DNA of 9,837 nt from an uncultured Eubacteriales bacterium. GTDB taxonomy: Bacteria; Bacillota; Clostridia; Oscillospirales; CAG-272. Where the stretch lies: assembly GCA_900321265.1 (NCBI GenBank), contig ONVJ01000106.1:1-9837 (forward strand), read 5' to 3'. The notes under the pieces are model-generated. The model saw only the letters and a list, made by a program, of their open reading frames with translations. It was not told where the DNA came from and ran no database searches. Numbering within the stretch: position 1 is the first letter of the stretch; each line of letters begins with the position of its first letter. This document shows positions 1-6,070 of this stretch, one piece after another. The position numbers and the translations under genes are program-made.

Positions 1-1
1 A

Positions 2-77
2 TGGCAGCGGTACTAGGATTCGAACCTAGGTAATGACGGAGTCAGAGTCCGTTGCCTTACCGCTTGGCGATACCGCT
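2..77 (-). tRNA. trnQ: tRNA-Gln (anticodon CUG)
   Basis: The minus strand folds into a complete 76-nt cloverleaf. It has a 7-bp acceptor stem (AGCGGTA with TACCGCT), a 3-bp D stem (GCC/GGC), a 5-bp anticodon stem (ACGGA/TCCGT) around the loop CTCTGAC, and a T arm CTAGG-TTCGAAT-CCTAG. The discriminator is G73 and the 3' CCA is encoded. Anticodon CTG (43-45) reads CAG, so the amino acid is glutamine. The first acceptor pair is A1:U72, whereas most bacterial tRNA-Gln have U1:A72. The gene lies downstream of the seven-gene minus-strand cluster and has its own promoter. Confidence 0.96.
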
Positions 78-104
78 TTTTCCCTCTTTCGAGGAACGGA
101 GAAT

Positions 105-133
105 ATTATATCAGTTTGGACCGGGTTTGTCAA
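105..133 (-). promoter_or_regulatory. Consensus sigma-70/sigma-A promoter of tRNA-Gln
   Basis: On the minus strand a perfect -35 box TTGACA (128-133) is separated by exactly 17 bp from a perfect -10 box TATAAT (105-110). Transcription would start near 98, about 20 nt before the mature 5' end of the tRNA. Just upstream of the -35 lies an A/T-rich block (about 135-155, minus strand rich in A runs) that could act as an UP element. Such strength fits a stable RNA gene. Confidence 0.92.
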
Positions 134-200
134 GAGATTTTTTTATAATCTTTTCGGAGCGGGCGGAATTGTCCGGCTTTGCTCAGGGCGGCCGAGCTGT

Positions 201-1127
201 TCAAAGCTCTATCTTCAGCTCATCAGGGAAGTCGGGCGTGTAGGCAGGGTCGGCGGAAGCGGCGGACTGGGCATATCCCTTCACAAAGCCGAGCTGCTCC
301 GCCCTCCTCAGGACGCTCCGGTATTCGAAGGTCGTCACCCTCCGCTTGAAGCGGCGGTCGTCCCCCCGGTAGAATCCGGGCGTATACTGCGACATGAGGC
401 TGAGGACGATATCTCTGGGCGGGACCGCCGAGGCGATGTCCTCAAGCACGGCAAAGGAATCGGCGCGGCAGCCGGGAAGCAGGAGATGGCGAACGAGCAA
501 TCCCCGCGTCATCATCCCGCCGGCGTCAAAGCTTGCGGGACCGAGCATCCGGTACATGAAGGAGAGAGCCTCCGACGCTCTCTCACGGTAGTCGGGGCAG
601 TCCGCGAGTCCGGCGGCAAGCTCGGGTGAGTGAAATTTGAAATCCGGCATATAGACGTCGACGAGCCCCTCTGTCAGCGCGAGGGTCTCCGTCAGCTCGT
701 ATCCGCCGCTGTTCCAGACGACGGGTATTCCGAGCCGGTGCTTTACCGCCCGCAGGGCCTCGCATACCGCGCGGGTGTAGTGCGTCGGAGTGACGAGATC
801 GAGGCAGCCGACGCCGGCGTCGCGAAGCGTCAGGAAGATCTCCGCCAGCCGGTCGACGGTTATCACGCTCCCCGCGCCTTCGAAGCTGAGCGCCCGGTTC
901 TGGCAGAAGGCGCACTTCAGGCTGCATCCCGAAAAGAAGACGGTGCCTGCCCCATTTTTTCCGCTGATGCAGGGCTCCTCCCACATATGCCTGGAAACGA
1001 GAGATATCCTGACTCCCGGCGCGCCTCCCCCGCAGAAGCCGTTTCTGGTCTCTCTGCGCGCGCCGCAGAGGCGAGGGCAGTCAAAGCAAAGGCCGGACAG
1101 TTCTTCTTTACAATGCCGGTCAGACAT
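201..1127 (-). CDS. PflX-type radical SAM protein (COG1313)
   Basis: Homologue of pyruvate formate-lyase activating enzymes, in the COG1313/PflX branch whose substrate is unknown. The radical-SAM motif GCSLKCAFCQN supplies the three [4Fe-4S] cysteines (C68, C72, C75 of a 308-residue product). An N-terminal cysteine cluster (C14, C17, C21, C32, in CFDCPRLCG and GFCGGG) and the stretches WEEPCISG, LVTPTHY, VWNSGGYE, YMPDFKF and LMSQYTP are hallmarks of the branch. Length is normal for the family. I prefer the ATG at 1127, which overlaps the upstream oxidoreductase gene by 8 bp. A TTG at 1145 would add six residues, with a GAGAGGG placed only 2 nt before it. It is the last protein gene of the cluster. 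Family membership is clear. The reaction is not known; pairing with the FAD enzyme is only suggested by the overlap. Confidence 0.93.
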   Translation of the reverse strand: MSDRHCKEELSGLCFDCPRLCGARRETRNGFCGGGAPGVRISLVSRHMWEEPCISGKNGAGTVFFSGCSLKCAFCQNRALSFEGAGSVITVDRLAEIFLTLRDAGVGCLDLVTPTHYTRAVCEALRAVKHRLGIPVVWNSGGYELTETLALTEGLVDVYMPDFKFHSPELAAGLADCPDYRERASEALSFMYRMLGPASFDAGGMMTRGLLVRHLLLPGCRADSFAVLEDIASAVPPRDIVLSLMSQYTPGFYRGDDRRFKRRVTTFEYRSVLRRAEQLGFVKGYAQSAASADPAYTPDFPDELKIEL

Positions 1128-2418
1128 CTGCTGTTCCGGGCACAAAGCCCTCTCTGTCGGCGTAAACGGTACCGATATCCCTGCCGGCGCAGAAAGCGGC
1201 AGCCTTTCCTGCGGCCTCGCCGACCGTCATGCAGGTCCCCTGCACTCTTGCCGACGCGAAAGCCTCTGGATCGGCGGAGATGCATCTTCCCGCCGCGATC
1301 AGGTTGGGAAAGCCCTCCGCGACGAGGGATGCGTAGGGTATGTATCCGGGGCTCGTCAGCCTTATCAGTGTCTGTCCCGCACCGGCCCGGGCGTGGATGT
1401 CGACAGGATGCGCGCAGGCGGCGACCGGACATACGGGGATCCTCCCCGACAGGAGATCGTCTCCCGTCATAGTGTATCTTCCCTTAATCCTCCGCGTCTC
1501 GCGGACGCCGGCGTTGACCGCAGAGGCGGCGACCGCGCAGTCTCTGAATTCGGGGAAGGCTTTCTTCAGTTTTCCGACGATTAGGAGCATATCCTCCCGC
1601 AGCTTTGCCTCGGCCGCGGCGTAGGCGCGGCGGTCGAGGGCGTCGCAGTCGGCCCGGGTGACATTTACTACGACCGTCCCTCCCGAGACCGAGGTGTTGA
1701 ACCAGGGCCCGCAGAAATCCGGGACATCCGGCTCGTTCAGAAGAAACTCTCTCACGGTATTGTTCTGAGAGCCCTTTCCGCCCTTCCCGTCGTGGTGTAT
1801 CGAATCCTTCAGCAGATCTGTCGACGTGTCGACGCCTGTCAGCGCGAAGCAGAGCGAGAGCGGCTGCCTCGCCGCATCTTCGGGCTGCATCGGCACTCCG
1901 GCCGCGGCGCAGATATCGCCGTCTCCGGTGGCGTCGATGAAGATCCTTCCCTCAAAAGCCTCGTATCCGCTCTTTCCGGCCGCGGTGAGGGCGGTTATCC
2001 GCCTTCCGTCCGGACCGTCCTCTGTAATGCATCCTGTGATAAAAACATTTGAGGCGAATCTCACCCCGGCCTCGCAGAGCATGCGCCCGGCGATGACCTT
2101 ATAGTATTCGGGGTCGAAGGAGATGTTTCCTTTCGGCATCTCGAAGAGCGCTGCCCCTGCAGCCTCCATCCGTTTCGCGAACTCAAACGCGATATCTCCC
2201 GCCACCCTTCTTCCGCCCAGATAGAATCCGCTGACCGGAAGGACGTATCCCGCGACCGCAGTCCCGCCGGGGAAACCGTATCTGTCCGCGAGCAGAACGT
2301 CGCACCCCTGCCTCGCGGCGGCGACGGCGGCGACCCATCCCGCGGGCCCCGCGCCGCAGACAATGATATCCGCTCTCTCTGTCACCGGCAGAGTGCGGCT
2401 GATCTCAATTTTCTTCAT
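1120..2418 (-). CDS. FAD-dependent oxidoreductase (FAD_oxidored family)
   Basis: A 432-residue flavoprotein, predicted cytosolic. Residues 17-52 form a Rossmann dinucleotide-binding fold with VCGAGPAG (G22, G24, G27) and the acidic end of the second strand at D45. Further FAD-contact regions are FIDATGDGD (160-168), the conserved GVRETRRIKGRY (304-315), IAAGRCISAD (374-383) and the C-terminal RVQGTCMTVGEAAGKAA (391-407). This set matches the FAD_oxidored (PF12831-like) family, common in anaerobe catabolic clusters and mostly without assigned substrates. The ATG at 2418 is chosen because the Rossmann fold follows normally and GAAGGAGA sits just before it; an upstream in-frame start at 2481 would only add a low-complexity Ala/Ser/Arg leader inside the barstar gene. 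It overlaps barstar by 14 bp and the radical-SAM gene by 8 bp, which points to translational coupling. Substrate unknown. Confidence 0.92.
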   Translation of the reverse strand: MKKIEISRTLPVTERADIIVCGAGPAGWVAAVAAARQGCDVLLADRYGFPGGTAVAGYVLPVSGFYLGGRRVAGDIAFEFAKRMEAAGAALFEMPKGNISFDPEYYKVIAGRMLCEAGVRFASNVFITGCITEDGPDGRRITALTAAGKSGYEAFEGRIFIDATGDGDICAAAGVPMQPEDAARQPLSLCFALTGVDTSTDLLKDSIHHDGKGGKGSQNNTVREFLLNEPDVPDFCGPWFNTSVSGGTVVVNVTRADCDALDRRAYAAAEAKLREDMLLIVGKLKKAFPEFRDCAVAASAVNAGVRETRRIKGRYTMTGDDLLSGRIPVCPVAACAHPVDIHARAGAGQTLIRLTSPGYIPYASLVAEGFPNLIAAGRCISADPEAFASARVQGTCMTVGEAAGKAAAFCAGRDIGTVYADREGFVPGTADV

Positions 2419-2701
2419 TCTCCTTCTCTTCGCCGCAGATGACGAATCCGCAGCCGCCCGGACGCTCGGCGTTCCGCTCAAAAACAGATATGATCTTTCT
2501 TCCGTAAAGCCCCAGCGACTTTACCATAGCGTCCCTGTCCATCAGGATAACGCAGATATCTCCCGGGACCTCCCAGAGGCAGTCGGCGAGAGCGTCGAGG
2601 TTTTTCCCGTACCACTCGGGCAGTTCGAGCGCCTCCGCGATATGCGCGTGCGCGGCCTCCCGCGATGTCATCCTGTTTCCTTCAAGAATAACGGGTGTCA
2701 T
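2405..2701 (-). CDS. Barstar family ribonuclease inhibitor
   Basis: A 98-residue acidic protein with no signal peptide, so cytoplasmic. It aligns along its length with barstar of Bacillus amyloliquefaciens (89 residues): VILEGNRM near the N-terminus, then LELPEWYGKNLDALADCL, which matches barstar LALPEYYGENLDALWDCL. The two aspartates that plug the barnase active site (barstar D35 and D39) are present as D36 and D40. Barstar Y29 is W30 and W38 is A39. A short acidic tail (EEKENEEN) follows the last strand. The gene lies 19 bp downstream of a barnase-like RNase gene, the expected partner, and its end overlaps the oxidoreductase start by 14 bp. The ribosome site is weak (a G run followed by AAGTGAT), so coupling to the RNase gene is likely. 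Role inferred: protects the cell from its own RNase. Confidence 0.92.
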   Translation of the reverse strand: MTPVILEGNRMTSREAAHAHIAEALELPEWYGKNLDALADCLWEVPGDICVILMDRDAMVKSLGLYGRKIISVFERNAERPGGCGFVICGEEKENEEN

Positions 2702-2720
2702 ATCACTTCATCCCCCCGTG

Positions 2721-3302
2721 TCAGGGCTCGCCGTAGAGCAGCGTGAAGCTCTCGTAGTGATTCTCGGTGTAGTATATGAGTCCGTCGTTAGACCAGACTA
2801 TCCGCTTGGCGCCTCTTGCCGAGGCGTGGAGGGTGTCGATGTCGCACTCGTGATATTCTCTTCCCTTTTTCTTGGGAAGAAGCCCCTCATTGTTGCCGAA
2901 ATAGTCTCCGCCTATGCATTTGCCGTTCAGCGAGGAGACCGAGTCGAGCCCGCCTCCCGACCAGCCGGCGGCCTGAGCCTCCGACTTGGTGATAAAGTTT
3001 TTCGGGAGCTTTCCGTAGGTGTGGAGATACAGGGCGACGTCCTCCTTTGAGGTGTACACGCCGTTTTCGTCGATCGCAGACTGCGATCCGGTCGAGGGCG
3101 TTTCGGTCCCCGCCTGAGATGCCGTAGAGCCGTCCTGCAGAGCCGAAGTTCCGTTCTCTGCCGGGGTATCCGGGGTGAAGAGCCCGAGCGGATCATATCC
3201 GAACTTGAACCACGCGACAACGACCGCCGCGATGACGAGCACCGCTATAACGGCATAAAGCACCGTCTTTTTGCTGCTTTTGCTTATCTTTTTTCCTGCC
3301 AT
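2721..3302 (-). CDS. Membrane-anchored barnase-like ribonuclease
   Basis: A 193-residue guanyl-preferring RNase of the barnase (microbial RNase N1/T1) family. Residues 1-12 are basic, 13-32 form one hydrophobic segment, 43-82 are a Ser/Thr/Gln/Gly-rich linker, and 85-190 are the RNase domain. The domain carries LPKNFITKSEAQAAGW, CIGGDYFGN and GLLPKKKGREYHECDID. Barnase catalytic residues map as K27 to K106, E73 to E152, R83 to R163, R87 to R167 and H102 to H182; all are kept. Barnase R59, a substrate- and barstar-contact residue, is N138, and one residue is inserted between E73 and R83. No AXA cleavage site follows the hydrophobic segment, and the positive-inside rule puts the domain outside the membrane. 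The start overlaps the permease gene by 19 bp with only a weak purine-rich ribosome site, so reinitiation is likely. Barstar follows 19 bp downstream. Confidence 0.93.
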   Translation of the reverse strand: MAGKKISKSSKKTVLYAVIAVLVIAAVVVAWFKFGYDPLGLFTPDTPAENGTSALQDGSTASQAGTETPSTGSQSAIDENGVYTSKEDVALYLHTYGKLPKNFITKSEAQAAGWSGGGLDSVSSLNGKCIGGDYFGNNEGLLPKKKGREYHECDIDTLHASARGAKRIVWSNDGLIYYTENHYESFTLLYGEP

Positions 3303-5059
3303 TTTTTTCTTCTCTCTTTCTCTCCCTCAGCCTTTGTTTTCTTCTTCCGGGCTGTCGCCTGCCGGCGATCCCACGGCTGAGTCAGGTCGGATCCCTCCGG
3401 CGCGTCCGCACCTTCCTTGTCAGGGATCCGTGAAGTTTCACCGGGCTCTTCGGGGAGCTTCTCTCCGGATCCTTTCCCGGAGGATGTACCGTCCTTGCGG
3501 TCCATGGCGGACCGTTTGATCCTTCTGACATCCGAAGCGGTCTTTGACCGCATTTTTCTGATCCTGATCTTTTTCACCAGCTTGCCGACAGGCTTTTTAA
3601 CCGCCCTGAAGAGTCTGCCCTCCTTCTCCTCGGGGATATCCTCTTTTCTCATCGGCTTGTAAAGCCGGATGACGCCCTCCTCGTTCAGGCTCTGAATGAG
3701 GGCAAGCGAGACCGGAAGCAGCAGGATGCCGATCCCGCCGTAGATGAAGTTTCCGGCTATCATGGCGAAAAGAGTGAGCAGCGGGTGCAGCCCGACATGA
3801 TTCCCGACGATCTTAGGCTCGATGATCTGTCTGACTACGACCACCACCGCCCACAGAATCAGCAACCCGATCCCGCGGCCGATATTACCGAGAATGAGGG
3901 TGATTATCGCCCAGGGCAGCAGCACCATGCCCGATCCGACGATCGGCAGAATGTCGAACACCGCTATGACCGCCGCGATGAGGGGCGCCCTGTCCACACG
4001 GATTATCAGAAGACCGACGCAGATCTCGGCGAATGTAATGAGCATGATGAGCGCGTATGACAGAATGTACTTTTTCAGCACCTTCCCGAGGTGCTTCGAC
4101 ACGGCGTTCAGCTTCTCGCTGGCTTTAGCCGACAGCTGCTTGTGCACGAAATTCCTGACAAGCTCGAAATCGGTCAGCAGAAAGGCGGTCGAAATGATGC
4201 ATATGATCACCTTGATGAGGGCGCCGGAAGCCGAAAGAGCCAGCTTAGGGGTGTTTGCGAGGATGTTCGCGGAAACGGTCGCCAGCGACGAATAGATATT
4301 CGTCAGGAAGGTCGAGATCGCACCGTCAAGGTCGAATTTGAAGCCTGAAGCCGCCGCCCCGGGGGTCGGAGCAAGCGTCTCGGGCGAGGTCGTGACGGCT
4401 TCCGCCGCTTCGGTCAGGGCTTCGGTGACCTCCGCCGCCGTATCCTGCGGAATAAGGTGGATATCCGGAACGTTGAACTTCGAGCCGATGTCCTCGATCA
4501 GATCGCCGATCTTGTCAAGGGCGCTGCTAAGCCCCGGAGCGATGCTCGTTCTGTAAAACTCGGGTATCCTCGACACTACCGAGCTTCCCCAGTTGACGAT
4601 CGACGCGAACAGGAAGAAGGCTGCCACGCCTATCGTGGCGTAGAAGAGGAGCACGAGTATCAGCGACATCGTCCTCCGGTTGAATCCGCACTTGTCGGTG
4701 AAGAACCTGAGAACCGGCCTCAGGACGATCGTCACAAGGAAGGCTATGATGAATGAGACGAGCGCAGGGAGCGCGTATCTCACGAAGAGCACCGACAGCC
4801 CGAATATGATCACCAGATAGATGAAATTAACTATGAATTTGCGCCTTGATTCGAATTTCGGATCGGCGAGAAGGCCGTCCGGGCCGACTGTCTGTCCGGC
4901 GGATCCCATGCCGTCGCTCAGCTCCGGCTCACGCTCTTCCGCCGACTGACAGGGAGCGGATGACATGTCCTTCTCTTCCCCGCGGGGGTCGGAGGAACCC
5001 GCGGATGGCTCCGCCGCGTCATTTTCCTTCTTATTCTTAACCCAGTCTTCAGGGCTCAT
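3284..5059 (-). CDS. AI-2E family transporter (YtvI-like), long charged tails
   Basis: A polytopic membrane protein of the AI-2E family (PF01594), of the type called YtvI in spore formers. Residues 1-70 are an acidic, hydrophilic N-terminus. Hydrophobic segments lie at about 76-93, 97-118, 131-153, 278-297, 331-354, 356-390, 395-410 and 424-455. The signature region DILPIVGSGMVLLPWAI (369-385) and IEPKIVGNHVGLHPLLTLFA (413-432) is typical. An Ala/Thr/Glu/Pro-rich insert (205-238) lies in the large loop between segments 3 and 4. Residues 465-591 are a highly basic, low-complexity C-terminal tail. At 591 residues it is well above the usual 350-380. AGGAG at the end of the hydrolase gene, overlapping its stop, serves this start. 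Members include AI-2 exporters and Na+/H+ antiporters, so the substrate cannot be told. Confidence 0.92.
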   Translation of the reverse strand: MSPEDWVKNKKENDAAEPSAGSSDPRGEEKDMSSAPCQSAEEREPELSDGMGSAGQTVGPDGLLADPKFESRRKFIVNFIYLVIIFGLSVLFVRYALPALVSFIIAFLVTIVLRPVLRFFTDKCGFNRRTMSLILVLLFYATIGVAAFFLFASIVNWGSSVVSRIPEFYRTSIAPGLSSALDKIGDLIEDIGSKFNVPDIHLIPQDTAAEVTEALTEAAEAVTTSPETLAPTPGAAASGFKFDLDGAISTFLTNIYSSLATVSANILANTPKLALSASGALIKVIICIISTAFLLTDFELVRNFVHKQLSAKASEKLNAVSKHLGKVLKKYILSYALIMLITFAEICVGLLIIRVDRAPLIAAVIAVFDILPIVGSGMVLLPWAIITLILGNIGRGIGLLILWAVVVVVRQIIEPKIVGNHVGLHPLLTLFAMIAGNFIYGGIGILLLPVSLALIQSLNEEGVIRLYKPMRKEDIPEEKEGRLFRAVKKPVGKLVKKIRIRKMRSKTASDVRRIKRSAMDRKDGTSSGKGSGEKLPEEPGETSRIPDKEGADAPEGSDLTQPWDRRQATARKKKTKAEGEKERRKKWQEKR

Positions 5060-5074
5060 TTCAACACACTCCTC

Positions 5075-6031
5075 TCACGTCAGGCCGCCGTCCCCGGCGG
5101 TCGCGCTCAGGATCTCGTTGTCGATCCATCCGTCGATATACTCGTAAACTTTTTCTCTGTCGGTCTCGTTGAGCAGCTCGTGCCTGTCCTTCGGAAAGAG
5201 CTTCGCGGTAAGCCGGCGCGCTCCGGCGCCCGAAAGCATCGAAACGACCTTCATGACTCCCTTTCCGTAGCCTCCCACCGGGTCCTCGGATCCGCTGACG
5301 ACGAGTATCGGAAGATCGGTGGGGATCGACGCCGCCCATTCGTCGGTGCTCACCGCGCCGATCATCGAGAAGAGGTCATGAAATCCGCCGGCGGTGAAGG
5401 TGAATCCGCAGAGCGGGTCTGCCTCGTACGCCGCGACGTTTTCGCGGTCGCGGGAGAGCCAGGCAAACGGCCCCTCCGCCTTCGCGCAGCGCTTCGTGTA
5501 GCTGCCGAAAGCAATCCCCGACAGCATCCTGCTCGGATGCCTCGGCCCGCGCACGGAGGATACTCCGGAGGCGAGGAAGGCGCCGAGCCCTACCGGAGCG
5601 TCGGGGCCTCCGGTACCCATGACGATCGCCCCGGACAGATCCTCGGCGAAGGATGAGAGATAGAGTCTGCAAAGGAAGGAACCCATGCTGTGGCCCAGCA
5701 GGATCACCGGGACCCGGGGGTATCTTTCCTTCAGGATGCCGGTCATGGTATGAAGATCCGAGACCATCAGATCGGGGCCGTCCGAGTCGGCGATATATCC
5801 GAGAGTCCCCTTTTCGGCTGCCTTTGGGCCATGGCCCAGATGGTCGTTCCCCGCGAACACAATCCCCCGCGACACGAGATGCGCGGCATACCGGGAGTAC
5901 CGCGTGACGTGTTCGCACATGCCGTGGGAAAGCTGGACGACAGCAACCGGATCCCCTTCGGGCTCCCATATATAATACGGTATTTCGTTTTCTCCGTCCG
6001 ACGACATGAAGGAACCTCTGATCGGATCCAT
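5075..6031 (-). CDS. Alpha/beta hydrolase, S33 / monoacylglycerol-lipase type
   Basis: A 318-residue serine hydrolase of the Hydrolase_4 (COG2267, lysophospholipase/monoacylglycerol lipase-like) family. The oxyanion-hole motif SHGMCEH is at 35-41, then GNDHLGHG (61-68). The nucleophile elbow GHSMGS places the catalytic serine at S115. The acid is D250 in SGSEDPVGG and the histidine is H284 in DRHELLNE, so the triad is complete and in the expected order. There is no signal peptide, so it is predicted cytosolic. A cap region lies at about 145-225. The ATG at 6031 is preceded by AGAGGAAAA, the end of an (AG)10 repeat. The AI-2E gene follows 15 bp downstream. Family is sure; the ester substrate (acylglycerol, lysophospholipid or other) is not. 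Confidence 0.93.
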   Translation of the reverse strand: MDPIRGSFMSSDGENEIPYYIWEPEGDPVAVVQLSHGMCEHVTRYSRYAAHLVSRGIVFAGNDHLGHGPKAAEKGTLGYIADSDGPDLMVSDLHTMTGILKERYPRVPVILLGHSMGSFLCRLYLSSFAEDLSGAIVMGTGGPDAPVGLGAFLASGVSSVRGPRHPSRMLSGIAFGSYTKRCAKAEGPFAWLSRDRENVAAYEADPLCGFTFTAGGFHDLFSMIGAVSTDEWAASIPTDLPILVVSGSEDPVGGYGKGVMKVVSMLSGAGARRLTAKLFPKDRHELLNETDREKVYEYIDGWIDNEILSATAGDGGLT

Positions 6032-6036
6032 TTTTC

Positions 6037-6056
6037 CTCTCTCTCTCTCTCTCTCT
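6037..6056. repeat. (CT)10 / (AG)10 dinucleotide tract before hydrolase gene
   Basis: Ten perfect CT units on the plus strand read as (AG)10 on the coding minus strand. The tract ends 5 nt before the hydrolase ATG (6031), so the final AGAGG is both repeat and Shine-Dalgarno sequence. It fills half of the 39-bp gap after the 6071 stop codon. Slippage would lengthen or shorten the purine leader without changing the protein. Confidence 0.95.
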
Positions 6057-6070
6057 TATGTGATTAACAA

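Noticed and set aside
2..77. tRNA gene as an integration site for a mobile island
   Set aside because: No integrase, no second copy of the tRNA 3' end elsewhere in the window, and the neighbouring genes look chromosomal.
134..155. AGATT/AATCT inverted repeat near the tRNA promoter
   Set aside because: A 5-bp A/T stem is too weak for a terminator; an A/T-rich UP element for the tRNA promoter explains it better.
630..1584. Plus-strand reading frames of 264-280 codons opposite the radical-SAM and oxidoreductase genes
   Set aside because: Their translations are Arg/Pro-rich with no motifs, while the minus-strand frames carry clear family signatures. They are shadows.
2418..2481. Upstream start giving the oxidoreductase 21 more residues
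   Set aside because: The extra residues are low-complexity Ala/Ser/Arg and lie within the barstar gene. The ATG at 2418 gives a normal family N-terminus and has GAAGGAGA before it.
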